A DNA stretch of 64,000 nt from Clostridia bacterium (lineage in GTDB: Bacteria; Bacillota; Clostridia; Acetivibrionales; STF1-152), in the NCBI GenBank assembly GCA_028280575.1, contig JANQLN010000048.1, positions 1 through 64,000 of the forward strand. Direction: 5' to 3'. A program made the position numbers and the translations under genes. Shown piece after piece: positions 32,101-40,797 of the stretch. The stretch's first letter is position 1. Every line of letters starts with the position of its first letter. The notes under the pieces were generated by a model. That model did not search any database. It saw only the letters and a list, made by a program, of their open reading frames with translations, and was not told the DNA's origin.

Positions 32101-34497
32101 AGGCCCGTTATCCTTGACGGCGGAAAGGTAAAAGGAATTGTCGATTGTTCCGGTATTTTTATAATTCCCAATGCCTAATATCCTGGTGATTACGGAAGCC
32201 AAGTTTTCTCCGTCATTGATGGATATTTGCACAGGCTCCAGTACAAACCCCTGACCCAATGTGAACTTTTCTACGGAAACACTTATACAAGGCGCAGGTA
32301 TTGCAGATTGTTCCAGTTCATTGATTTTTTGCTCCGCCGCCGCCAGTTTATTCCGGCTGTCTTCTGATACAAGGGCTTTTTCCTGGTCATTCAACAATTC
32401 ATAATCAGCCCTTGCTTTCAAAACAGCTTCTTTTTCGGACAAAGTCAATGCATCAACATCCGGCAGCGCTTCAATCTTTGCATTAACCGCCTCTACTCTC
32501 ATGGCACTTCTTTCAAGCGGGGCAATTACCGCAAAGACATCAGCCAGCTTATTAAAATTGGTTACGTTTACATAAGTTTTTGCCAGTTCATTGAGGGCGT
32601 TGTAGGCCGTATTGGCCTCTAATGCAGCCTGCTTGTCGCCGATACCTGCATCCTGGGGAGACGGCAGCAATTCTATCAAGCTGTCCACTTCCTGTGCCGC
32701 CGCTCTTGCTTCCAAATCGTATATTTTCTCTTCCGCCGCTGTTAATTTACCATAATTGGTTATAGATTCTTTTTGCTCATTGCTTAAAGCATCATAGGCA
32801 CTTCTTGCTGCCTGCACATCTGCTTTATCTGAAAGCAAAATTGTTTCTGTTAGAGGAAGCGTCCCTATTAACTCTTCAACTGCATCGATCTCAAGCTGAG
32901 GGATTTTTTCTTCCAAAGCTGTTAAACCTTCAATATTAGTTACAAGCTGCTGATACTTCTCCGGTAAAATATTGTATGTGTGGAGGATATGCCTGATCTC
33001 TCCCCTGTATCCCAGTGTAACGGGCGAAGGCAAAGCTGCAATACGGTTTTTTAATTCCACAGCAGTAGCAGTTGCAAGATTTGTTGTAAATTCTTGAGCC
33101 TCTGCCAGTATACCATAAACCTCATCCGTAACGCTTGACTGCTGATTTGCAGTCAGCTTATTATAGGCATCTGACAACGACTCCACCTGTGGAGCGTCAC
33201 CCAAAGTGAGAACATTAATTTCTGGCAGATGTTCAATTAAGCCTTTAACAAAACCACCCAGGGCAGGCGATTCAGCAAAGGGTTTTACAGTCCAGCCATA
33301 CCATTTTTCATCGTCTGGATTTCCGTCGTCTATGTTTTTATAGCTGCCTACATGCTCATTCGGCACATATACGGTCCTTTCCTCCGGGACCCCGCCAAAA
33401 GTAATATCCGGATTATCTACTGCTACGTCCTCTTTCCCAAGGTATAGCTCACTTAAAGAGCCACAATTGGTAAATGAATATTCAGGTATTATGCTTATTT
33501 CAGGCAGCCATACTCTGGCAAGGGAAACATTTTCATAAAAGAAACCCAGATTTTCAGAGGCTGAATACGCCTGTGGAATATAGACACTTTCCAGACCGGC
33601 ACACATTTGAAACAGTGCATAGCTTAATTCCTGCAAGTTTGGAACTACCAGTGTCTTCAGGGCGTTAAGAGATGAAAAGGCACCTGATTCCGCGTTTCTG
33701 AGATTTGTTAATTTTAAGGTATGCATAAAGATGCAAGAATAAAAGGCATTTTCCCCCACTTCTTTAACCGAGGGCAAATCAACTTTTTTAAGACCCCGGT
33801 GCATATAAAAAACGTCATCCGGCAGCACCCCTCCGTTAATATCTACGGTGTGAGACGCTGTAAGGGTTTCAAGGTTGGGCAGGCTGCTTTTTATATAAGC
33901 CAAATCCTCACCGGTTACTGTTCCTCCGGTGAATTCCAGCGCCGTTACCGCATCCGGGCCGCTTACCTCCGCCGACATTACAATATCCTGTAAGGAATCA
34001 CCTCCCGCGTTCCCTTCACCGTTAATAACGGCGGTCAGCAGCGCCGCCTCCGGATTCCATACCACAATAGCTTTTTCCCTTGTGTTGTTTGATTCATTGG
34101 CTTCACTTACAGCTTCACTGCTGTCGGCCACTACCTTCAAGGTATAATTCCCCTGTGCAAAAGGAGTCCAGTCAAAGTAAACAGTTTCAGTATCTCCGCT
34201 ATATACCGAAGCTGCTACCGTTTGTTCCTGCAGCAAATCATCATTTGCATACAGGGCAACCTTGAACGGTTCTGCCGCTTCCGCGTCCCCCGCGTTGTAA
34301 ACCGCGGCGGCCACACTGACCTGCTGTCCTGCTATTACACTTTTGCGCGTGGTTATTCCCGCAACCGTCAGGTCAGGCTTCCCTTCTGAAGCATACACCT
34401 GCGTTGTGGACACCGGCGGGACAAAAAGCCCCGTTATAAAGGTGAACAGAAGCAGGATGCTAAGAAGAATTGTTTTTGACTTCTTCATGCCATTCAT
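26134..34497 (-). CDS. Giant SLH-domain surface protein with CARDB-like, LRR-like, DUF4430 (transcobalamin beta-like) and alpha/alpha-barrel domains
   Basis: 2787 aa; signal peptide; GWMYTANNQLPGYGMSDCIPQDGDVFRLQFS and SGWMYKVNGKHPSLGLREYRLEDGDDIEWHYT (DUF4430-like); barrel repeats (QLGDGGWALNGNKADPDITGMAISAL, SGGFESWGEENSNSASMVIVALSALG); three C-terminal SLH motifs. Confidence 0.88.
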   Translation of the reverse strand: MNGMKKSKTILLSILLLFTFITGLFVPPVSTTQVYASEGKPDLTVAGITTRKSVIAGQQVSVAAAVYNAGDAEAAEPFKVALYANDDLLQEQTVAASVYSGDTETVYFDWTPFAQGNYTLKVVADSSEAVSEANESNNTREKAIVVWNPEAALLTAVINGEGNAGGDSLQDIVMSAEVSGPDAVTALEFTGGTVTGEDLAYIKSSLPNLETLTASHTVDINGGVLPDDVFYMHRGLKKVDLPSVKEVGENAFYSCIFMHTLKLTNLRNAESGAFSSLNALKTLVVPNLQELSYALFQMCAGLESVYIPQAYSASENLGFFYENVSLARVWLPEISIIPEYSFTNCGSLSELYLGKEDVAVDNPDITFGGVPEERTVYVPNEHVGSYKNIDDGNPDDEKWYGWTVKPFAESPALGGFVKGLIEHLPEINVLTLGDAPQVESLSDAYNKLTANQQSSVTDEVYGILAEAQEFTTNLATATAVELKNRIAALPSPVTLGYRGEIRHILHTYNILPEKYQQLVTNIEGLTALEEKIPQLEIDAVEELIGTLPLTETILLSDKADVQAARSAYDALSNEQKESITNYGKLTAAEEKIYDLEARAAAQEVDSLIELLPSPQDAGIGDKQAALEANTAYNALNELAKTYVNVTNFNKLADVFAVIAPLERSAMRVEAVNAKIEALPDVDALTLSEKEAVLKARADYELLNDQEKALVSEDSRNKLAAAEQKINELEQSAIPAPCISVSVEKFTLGQGFVLEPVQISINDGENLASVITRILGIGNYKNTGTIDNSFYLSAVKDNGPAEADIPQYIIDAITASEGTVGARAEAGFLGEFDYYRMAGWMYTANNQLPGYGMSDCIPQDGDVFRLQFSVYGYGGDLGYGENSLIEAADKDDLIKKVAEINSSEDKLQMLADTEYKGYYDKALGILLKMQAGQAEVNAVLADLNKTPQPPTDLGKVTVTVQDVVERKWTTLSPWGSNVTIEPLTGLGDYQEPFGVLLEDVEVDITPGMTVREAITGALASQKYYVIGTPAYIEGIGPVTSEDHVRTVGYLSEGDSEERSKWVMSINNWCIWDTSQDYLVEDGDRLTLEYSVDGGIDIHCHPRSGSFLAVKFTTGDKTEDVTSSTGYYMVPEGTDEITVSAERYIGYEGRDIDRYLVIELESGGSSVLNKPAAFSVKDGQVINAIIDNRYNSPNNSSGKTYTYTIEIKRTPVQVGQMIAEIPEIGDIIYGDKEQIDKVRRFYGYLTEDEKEEVNNLETLEAAEARIEAIYEADRLKADEVIDMLIALNKKLKVKELTLEDREAIEQIRAAYEALTPDQKYFFRGWIYGLEKMEEDLAELLDSMNPQEGVAKDYSKDFLLSTMAVNIDAGEKEEMVIFDTPRVGDEDKAYNRDDLIFELSGEEGVFEIEKRVENNGTQDLTKYYVKGLKEGLAYFSISYEGYSGQIPVIPVCVKTPGSQGPALSTDIDCRVTKYDIMYFTEEEKEYMFTFTAESESEAALSAQVNGVTYYPQANGVFTVPLRDKYNPVIVTAYKDGNTTSIAYGIRAKAVSMKITNVSREGSAFYQGDTVSIAYTGIMVPVPKVSRIYNPASMRMEYYSNMPRYHMVGSGSSQYASGALAFELTGSGEVDLTGGYIKLSWFGSGLYAETPTGTAPPNLDADQISNKFSRLPDICLTVVEDPHYEPEDVLSAEAAGTGTVKAGDEVTISIPGIDTEMLKDNHTTMSGTIVDLLDSYTVFGTDIPGFERVKSANVKNTDELDNLKTITFTVPENTKPGKYKLKGGHIWVKYGPTWWTREKEYYVTKMEDVALTVAGEAGSVYKGDINKKIEQGDALEEADYTAESWSVFAEALEAARVAAADDEAVQDGVDEALAALTAAMDALVFDEGASKARIIQTILTAISNSLKGSSGDWDVMDMAAYGMGGYMDIDTLVANALSVYNKTSAPATDYERVAISLTSMGIDATAVDDGEGGTADFIEKIANYNAGAQTPSLGTINNYIFALIAYDSGDYGLPPTANWTREKIMQYLLTAQLGDGGWALNGNKADPDITGMAISALANYRDDENVEAALEDAVNCLSGMQTVSGGFESWGEENSNSASMVIVALSALGIDADTDPRFIKEDISAVDALLSYKTTDNKFGFTDTKYNGMASEQGFRALVAYTKMLDAGKPYNIYIFKDTSIPQPQPVDKTELNAKIAQASALKESDYTSATWSALLTALNKAIEASESETAGQAEIYNALQSLIGAINGLKPADDANEKTITVTFKLIGDSKHYTEDAHEAFQTWIPRTRLTLPEGSYVYDAFVMALDRHNIQYDETQYNYIGGIKAPSGFGGHWLYEFDNGPFSGWMYKVNGKHPSLGLREYRLEDGDDIEWHYTDNYTKEQGSDKWVGAPPASEEPELKEGRLEVEAQVDSGGRAKAKLAGEAVTRLIEETRKASEGKAEVATISLKLPDDTRALELELSREAVKALAGAGDTSVKVSSELATMTFTPEAMAAIAEEAEESEVSISIGQVEQSELPQAAQKLIGGRPVYDFSIEASGKNITAFNGGTVTLALPYALKEGEKAENVTAYYISDSSEIVKMADAKYDAGLGAIVFTTDHFSKFAVGYEFIKFSDVSGWAEEYIYYLANRGMVNGKTETTFAPNDNITRAEFAAIFARMSGANLNAYTKAPFDDVENTGWYFGAVAWAAEKGIINGYDGKFNPNDPITRQEMAVIAVRYADKVEGYTLPALAEALTFADDTEISGYAKASVSIMQRAGIISGKGGNRFAPADNATRAEAAKIITVQMQVMGK

Positions 34498-34568
34498 ACG
34501 CTCTCCCCCTCAAATTATAGTTTTTCCAAAACACGACCGCTTATTTTTCGACCATTTACCTTATAATA

Positions 34569-34610
34569 AAAAAGCACCACCCGTTACAGGTAGTGCCTCC
34601 GTTTTTCGGT
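34569..34610 (-). terminator. Leader terminator/conserved element copy A
   Basis: Minus: CCGAAAAACGGAGGCACTACCTGTAACGGGTGGTGCTTTTTT; matches copy B at 49831. Confidence 0.65.
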
Positions 34611-34784
34611 CAGCGCCGTCATGAAAAAATCTATTAAATTTTACAGGATGAAAATCCTGTCTGATTATTTTATACTGTAATTCAAATAAAAACAAGCTCA
34701 GCAAAAAGTTTTTAAAATATTACAAAAAATCAAAACATTATACATTTCAAATAAAATAGAATTATGAAGTAAATTATAATATAT

Positions 34785-37358
34785 TTATTGTTCAGAAAAT
34801 TCATTGATGAACTGTTTGAATTTACTATTCTTGCAATGCTCCATTAATCCATATTTCACCTTTATTCTATCCAGTTTTTCCAGCACAGGTTTTGCGATGA
34901 GCCACAGGAATACTACAGTGGCAATAGCATGAACAAGATCAAAAGGAATACCTTGAAGGTATGCAAAATAAAACATCTCTATCGTGGGATGACTCTGAAA
35001 CATGAGAACCGCCGCAGGATTCATGATTCCCCCATAAATAATGAAAGTGGCCAATCCACCGAAAATGCACAGTGCTGCTGTATTCCTGCGAAGAATACCC
35101 TTTTGAAACAGCACCCCCGCCAGAAAGCCAACGATACCAAATGCAAACATTTGCCAGGGTGTCCATGGCCCTTGTCCAAAAAACATATTGGAAACAAAAC
35201 CGGTGACTGCTCCCACCAGAAACCCCGATTCACCGCCAAAAGCTACGCCTGCAATGATAACTACAGCTACTACGGGCTTAAACTGAGGCAGCATGAAGAA
35301 AGCTGCACGACCAGCTACACCAATAGCACATAGCACCGCAATTACAATTAATTCCCTGGCCTGTGGTTTTCGACTTTCAAACACCATTACAAAGGGCAGC
35401 ATTGTTTCTAAAATAATGAGCATACTAATAAAATAATATTTCCTGTCACCCAGGTAATAGATACCTATATAAATTGTCAACGGTATCACAAGCAAAATTA
35501 TCACCACAGCTGCAAGTGTCCGTTTTGAAAGATGTCTCTTTATTACTTTATGCCGCGCTGCAGATTTTATAGAGCTTTCCTTCCACACCGATTTGTTTTC
35601 ATTTTTCTCCTTAAATTCATTTTGCTCCCATATGCCAGGGCTTATTGGTATGTCTCTCTTTTGCAAAGTCTTTATTTTATAAGGTTTTGCATTACCCCCG
35701 CAGGCAATAATCACCTCTTCCGCCGTCACCGCATTGGGCAGCCTGTGTCTTGCCATTCGATTAGCAGCAGTGGTATAAAAGCTGTTGCCGGAAAAAAATC
35801 GGTTGGGCGCCTCCACACTAATAATATTTCCATCGAAAAACAGGGCACACCGGTGAGAATACTGTGCACAGAACTCTATATCATGGCTTACCATTACAAT
35901 AGTAACACCTTTTTTCAGAAGGTCAGCCAGAATAGCAGCAAATTCATGTTTGAATTCGCCGTCCATACCCTTGGTGGGTTCATCCAGAAGAAGTATCCTG
36001 GGCTCAAGCAACAATACCTTCGCCAGTGCGGCACGCTGCTGTTCTCCACCCGACAGATCGTATGGATGCATGGAAAGCAAACCATCAAGACGGCACAGCT
36101 TTGAGACGGTGCACAATTTTTTATTCTTTACCTCACTTGAAAGCTTATTGCATGAGAGCATCTCAAGCAGATCTTCCTTAACTGTCTTTTTTACAAAAAC
36201 AGCCTGCGGGTTTTGGGGCAGCACACCAAGCATTTGATTAAAAAGCTGACCGCTGTCAATATCAGACAACTCCTTGCCATATATACTCACATTACCCCGA
36301 TAAGGTCTGTTTATGCCGAAAATCAGTGACAGTGCTGTAGTTTTTCCGGTCCCATTTCCGCCTAAAACAGCATAGAACTCTCCCGGGAATACTTTCATGG
36401 AGAGTCCCCTAACAACATCCGGAGTATCTTTTTTATATCGGAACCACACTTCTTTAAGCTCAACGGCAGGGATACAGGTACGATCAGACAACTGCATGCG
36501 GGATATGCCTATATCTCCCAGCGGATTTTCCTTTGCAAAGGAGTCCAGCCATGTACGTCCCTCTCTTACGGTTACGGGACAGGTCAGATTGCTCTGCACC
36601 GCTGAATATATTTTCATGGGTACAGGCATAGCAAGAAACATCCCATGTTTCCTCTCCTTAAGCGTCTGGCCTACCTGCTGGGCTGTTCCTTCACAGATGA
36701 ACCGGCCGTCGTCCATTACCAACACACGATCTGAGTGAGGAAATACTTCCTCCAGCCGATGTTCGGTGATGATGACGGTAACACCCAGTTCACGGTTTAT
36801 CCTGCCCACAGCACCAAGAAATTCTGCTGCGGCAATGGGGTCCAGTTGACTGCTTGGCTCGTCCAGAATCAGTACTGATGGCTGCATTGCCATGATTGAC
36901 GCCAGGTTCAGAAGCTGTTTTTGTCCTCCTGACAACTCGGTAACATTTTTATAAAACCATGTCTCTATCCCAAAAAAGGACGCCATTTCCGCAACCCTCA
37001 GTCGGATTGACGGAGTATCAAAGCCCAAACTTTCCAGTCCAAAAGCCAGTTCGTGCCATACCTTGTCGGTGACAATCTGATTATCTGGAGATTGCTGAAC
37101 AAAACCAATTTTTGCACTTTGAGTTCGCCGGTCAACATCACTAAGGGATATTCCCTCAAACAAAATCTCTCCGCACAGCTTCCCATGGGGTGAAAGCACA
37201 GGTTTCAAATGTCTTAGCAGCGTGGACTTACCACAGCCCGAAGGGCCACAAAGAACAACAAACTGTCCCGCTTGTATTGATATGTTAAGACTTTTCAATA
37301 CCGGTCCAATCTGACCAGGGTAAGTAAATGTCAGATTTCTGATTGTATAGCATTCCAC
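34785..37358 (-). CDS. ECF transporter fusion: two ABC ATPase domains plus membrane S-component-like domain
   Basis: 857 aa; two Walker A ([18 protein letters not shown]) and two LSGGQ/LSGGE motifs, then ~6 TM segments (GVAFGGESGFLVGAVTGFVSNMFFGQGPWTPWQMFAFGIVGFLAG). Confidence 0.9.
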   Translation of the reverse strand: MECYTIRNLTFTYPGQIGPVLKSLNISIQAGQFVVLCGPSGCGKSTLLRHLKPVLSPHGKLCGEILFEGISLSDVDRRTQSAKIGFVQQSPDNQIVTDKVWHELAFGLESLGFDTPSIRLRVAEMASFFGIETWFYKNVTELSGGQKQLLNLASIMAMQPSVLILDEPSSQLDPIAAAEFLGAVGRINRELGVTVIITEHRLEEVFPHSDRVLVMDDGRFICEGTAQQVGQTLKERKHGMFLAMPVPMKIYSAVQSNLTCPVTVREGRTWLDSFAKENPLGDIGISRMQLSDRTCIPAVELKEVWFRYKKDTPDVVRGLSMKVFPGEFYAVLGGNGTGKTTALSLIFGINRPYRGNVSIYGKELSDIDSGQLFNQMLGVLPQNPQAVFVKKTVKEDLLEMLSCNKLSSEVKNKKLCTVSKLCRLDGLLSMHPYDLSGGEQQRAALAKVLLLEPRILLLDEPTKGMDGEFKHEFAAILADLLKKGVTIVMVSHDIEFCAQYSHRCALFFDGNIISVEAPNRFFSGNSFYTTAANRMARHRLPNAVTAEEVIIACGGNAKPYKIKTLQKRDIPISPGIWEQNEFKEKNENKSVWKESSIKSAARHKVIKRHLSKRTLAAVVIILLVIPLTIYIGIYYLGDRKYYFISMLIILETMLPFVMVFESRKPQARELIVIAVLCAIGVAGRAAFFMLPQFKPVVAVVIIAGVAFGGESGFLVGAVTGFVSNMFFGQGPWTPWQMFAFGIVGFLAGVLFQKGILRRNTAALCIFGGLATFIIYGGIMNPAAVLMFQSHPTIEMFYFAYLQGIPFDLVHAIATVVFLWLIAKPVLEKLDRIKVKYGLMEHCKNSKFKQFINEFSEQ

Positions 37359-38221
37359 TTCCGTTCCTCCCTTACATTAATCATGACAGGTGCTATGCAA
37401 AGTGCCAGGTAGCAAAAGTACAAGCTGACGGAATAAAGCTCGGTACATACTCCCTTCATGGTGGGGAAATACCTCCAGTATAAGCCGTCAAACGCTGAGC
37501 CTGCCAAAATATGTCCGCCACAAAGAATAAAAAACACAAGAATCCTTTTGTCCCTGCTGTCAAAGCGGTAAATCGAAAATGCTGTGCGTCCGGGCAGTCC
37601 ATAGCCCCGGCTCTTCATAGAATCTGCAGTCTCAACAGCATTTTCCAGCGCCCATGACACCATGACAGACAGTATCCTGATTCCATGCTTGATTCTCTGT
37701 AAAAGACTTCCGTTAGACACATCCCGCCCTACACATTTCTGCGCATTGGACACCACCTTAAGCTGATCTTTAAATCGGGGCACAAAACGCAGTGACATGG
37801 ATAAGATCAGTGACATGGCAGGTATAACCCGTCCAAAAAGATATACAAACTTATCGGAGGTCATCACCGTGTTGTAGCAGGAAAACCAGCATATCACGGT
37901 AATCAGCATCACAGCTGCCGCAATCCCGTAGGTAATGGATTCGAGCGTCAGAGGATTACCGTTTTTAAGGTAGGTGAGAATGGTTTCCCCCTCATGATTG
38001 AATGCGGGATTTATAAGCGCTGTAACAACCAGCATGGGCAGCATATATTTAAGATTAAAGCCAAGCGCCTTTTTCCCGTTTAGATACACCGAGTAGGTGA
38101 AGGCACACACCAGCGAAATACCCAGACATACCGGATGCATAAAGAACATAGAGAACAGCAGCACCAAGGTGAAATAAACAAAATTTACGACGGGGTGGCA
38201 GGAGGTAAAAGTGTCCTTCAT
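37331..38221 (-). CDS. ECF transporter T component (EcfT/CbiQ-like)
   Basis: SLRFVPRFKDQLKVVSNAQKCVGRD; TADSMKSRGYGLPGRT; ATG at 38221 overlaps upstream stop (TAATG). Confidence 0.88.
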   Translation of the reverse strand: MKDTFTSCHPVVNFVYFTLVLLFSMFFMHPVCLGISLVCAFTYSVYLNGKKALGFNLKYMLPMLVVTALINPAFNHEGETILTYLKNGNPLTLESITYGIAAAVMLITVICWFSCYNTVMTSDKFVYLFGRVIPAMSLILSMSLRFVPRFKDQLKVVSNAQKCVGRDVSNGSLLQRIKHGIRILSVMVSWALENAVETADSMKSRGYGLPGRTAFSIYRFDSRDKRILVFFILCGGHILAGSAFDGLYWRYFPTMKGVCTELYSVSLYFCYLALCIAPVMINVREERKWNAIQSEI

Positions 38222-39081
38222 TATTCTCCGCCTCCGGTGGCGTAATACCCTCCGACATCCCTGCCGAGATCGCAGGTGTATACCCATTCAACCACATCGC
38301 CGGGCTTTAACCGGTAGCGAGAGCATCCGTAGTTGGGAAACCAGCCGTTTACCTTGTACATCCAGCCGGAAAGCTCTCCGCAGTCAAACTCATACAGGTT
38401 GTTAATCCCCTCTATATAGGCACTGTTATAGATGGGAGTATTTTCAAATTCCATGTGTATCCTGTTTTTCTTCATCTCCCTCAAGAGTACGTTGAATACC
38501 GATTCACCCTCATAGAAGGTGACACTTGTGGCAGGGAAAATAACCCCGTCTTCAGGCACCAGTTCTACTTTTTCCTTATCTAAGTGCTTCATGTTTTTTA
38601 AAATGGTATCACAGCGTACAGAAAGCGTACAGCTATGTGCCACATCAGTTATCACAGCATCCTGGGGCTCTACCGGAACAGGCTTGCCCTCAGGCACAGG
38701 AGCGGTGATGTACCTGTCCTTTCCTGTTTCAGGGTCAATTACCATGCCCTGCTGCATGGAATAGGATTCGGAACCGTCATATACCCCTTCTGACGAGCCC
38801 TCCCGCTGATTAGGCTCCAAGTTAACCGGATACTTCGCTTCTTTTAGCCCATCAGTATTGGCAGGAGACGTATCGTCAGTTGAAGATGCAATGTCAGCAG
38901 AACCCGGAGGCTCTGATGGTTTATCAGGCCATGCAGTCTTGGCTGTGTCTGTATGGGAAATATCCGCCTTATAGGATATATCACTTCCGGCATAATTCCC
39001 GCCCAAAAAATAGGCTGCAGCAAGCACAAATACTATAACAGCCGCCGCAATTATTTTTCCTTTGTATTTTTTCATATCCAA
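38221..39081 (-). CDS. Membrane-anchored DUF4430 (transcobalamin beta-domain-like) protein
   Basis: 286 aa; N-terminal TM; FDCGELSGWMYKVNGWFPNYGCSRYRLKPGDVVEWVYTCDLGRDVGG. Confidence 0.85.
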   Translation of the reverse strand: MDMKKYKGKIIAAAVIVFVLAAAYFLGGNYAGSDISYKADISHTDTAKTAWPDKPSEPPGSADIASSTDDTSPANTDGLKEAKYPVNLEPNQREGSSEGVYDGSESYSMQQGMVIDPETGKDRYITAPVPEGKPVPVEPQDAVITDVAHSCTLSVRCDTILKNMKHLDKEKVELVPEDGVIFPATSVTFYEGESVFNVLLREMKKNRIHMEFENTPIYNSAYIEGINNLYEFDCGELSGWMYKVNGWFPNYGCSRYRLKPGDVVEWVYTCDLGRDVGGYYATGGGE

Positions 39082-39096
39082 TCAATTCCTTTTTGT

Positions 39097-40770
39097 TTAT
39101 AGAAGATTTAACACACCCAGCATTCTAAAGAGCATTTCGGCGACCTCGCAGCGCTTTATGGGCACTTTGGGCCTTATATCCAAATCATCCTTTGAAAGTA
39201 TGTCCTCCCTGTAGCAGAACGCCAGCGACGTCCGGGCCCAGCCGGAAGAAGTTACGTAATCTGTAAACTGTGCCAGTATATCCCGTACTGTGCCATCTGA
39301 AAGTGAGGTGTCCATACCGCAGAGTCTTGCTGCACCGGCAGCCATGACAGCCGCCTGTTCACGGGTAATGGTGCCCTCAGGATAGAATGCCGTGTCAGAA
39401 ACACCTTTTACAATGCCGTAATTATATGCTGTGCCCACATATCCTGCGTACCAGCTGCCTGATGCAACATCGGAAAACACGCTGCTTTCATTTTCACCAA
39501 GTCCCAGACCCCGCACCACTATGGCGGCAAACTCGGCACGGGTCATGGTTGCCTCAGGATCAAAAATATCCTCTGTTTTGCCGTTTATTACACCCCTTGC
39601 AGCCAGTGCCTCAACAGCCGGCCGGTTTACATGGGCACTGATATCGGCAAAGGTTTTTCCCGGCCTTGCAACAGGTACTGCACTGACATCGGAATGCTTG
39701 CCGTAAAGGCCTTCACCGGCCTTCGGCCCTTCATACACCGCATCAGGAATTGAAATGGCGTCATCCATTCGGTATAAGCTGTTTTTCCCGTTCTCTGCCC
39801 GCTGAGCCGCCACAAGCCCGTAAAACCCCTGCTCAGTCGCCATCTGGTTGCTGCCGCTGCCGTCCGCAGTATGAAGGAAGCCCCTGCCTTCCATATAAAA
39901 TGTAAGAAGATTATCCACCAGCATATTACCTTGCTTTACAAAACGGGAGTCCTCCAGGGATATACCAAGCTCGGTAAGAGCCACGATAACCTGCACACAG
40001 CTTTCCGAATTGGCGGTACCCCAGCTGGCAAAGCCCCCGTCGTTGTTTTGCAGGGCAGACAGGCGGGAAAGTGCTTCTTCGGTAACCTTTCTGACATCCG
40101 ACCGGTGCTGGTACTTGGCAAGTGCCTGAAGTGCCATGCCGGTAATATCAGGATCGGAAGCCTCGTCACCTTCCGTGGCATAATCCGTGCCGCCAAAAAG
40201 TGAGAATCCACCGTCCGGAAGCTGACGGCGCAAGATCTCGTCTACATACATGTTACGGGTGGCCTGGATTTCGGCATCAGGATTTTCAGGCATGGGATAA
40301 TTGCCGCTGTCCAGAGCAATCAACGCCCAGACAGGTCCGTTTATTCCCTGCCATATGGTCTTTTCGAAATCCCCCAGAGCAGTCAGCAGATTGTATCCCG
40401 CCACATCGCGCGGATCTCTTCCGATTGAGGTCAGAGCCACCGCCACACGGGAATATTCGGTATACTTTTTTTTATGCAGCACACCTCCACAGGCTTTGAC
40501 ATATGACTCTACAGTTGTATAATAATCTTGAAAATACTTTTCCGGCACCTCATATCCGGAGCGGGCCAGTCCAAGAACTGCCCACTCGCCCCCTACGGAG
40601 CCGACCTGCGGATTTTTTACCGTTTTATATATATACTGAGCCGTATCGGCGATAACAGAATCCAATTGAACGGCAGTTGCCGCCGAAGCGGCAGCCGCAA
40701 AGCCCATAACAAATACCAGAAACAAGACCAGAGCTATTGTTTTTTTCATAATGATTTTCAATATCCTCAC
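39097..40770 (-). CDS. SLH-anchored alpha/alpha-barrel (prenyltransferase/transcobalamin alpha-domain-like) protein
   Basis: 557 aa; signal peptide; QLPDGGFSLFGGTDYATEGDEASDPDITGMALQALAKY, NNDGGFASWGTANSESCVQVIVALTELG; C-terminal SLH motifs. Confidence 0.87.
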   Translation of the reverse strand: MRILKIIMKKTIALVLFLVFVMGFAAAASAATAVQLDSVIADTAQYIYKTVKNPQVGSVGGEWAVLGLARSGYEVPEKYFQDYYTTVESYVKACGGVLHKKKYTEYSRVAVALTSIGRDPRDVAGYNLLTALGDFEKTIWQGINGPVWALIALDSGNYPMPENPDAEIQATRNMYVDEILRRQLPDGGFSLFGGTDYATEGDEASDPDITGMALQALAKYQHRSDVRKVTEEALSRLSALQNNDGGFASWGTANSESCVQVIVALTELGISLEDSRFVKQGNMLVDNLLTFYMEGRGFLHTADGSGSNQMATEQGFYGLVAAQRAENGKNSLYRMDDAISIPDAVYEGPKAGEGLYGKHSDVSAVPVARPGKTFADISAHVNRPAVEALAARGVINGKTEDIFDPEATMTRAEFAAIVVRGLGLGENESSVFSDVASGSWYAGYVGTAYNYGIVKGVSDTAFYPEGTITREQAAVMAAGAARLCGMDTSLSDGTVRDILAQFTDYVTSSGWARTSLAFCYREDILSKDDLDIRPKVPIKRCEVAEMLFRMLGVLNLL

Positions 40771-40797
40771 CCCCTGTTTTACAAAAATTCTTTTATG

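Noticed and set aside
39097-40770. Catalytic prenyltransferase or squalene cyclase
   Set aside because: Secreted, SLH-anchored and embedded in a cobalamin-riboswitch locus; the barrel repeats fit a transcobalamin-like binding role better, though catalysis is not formally excluded.
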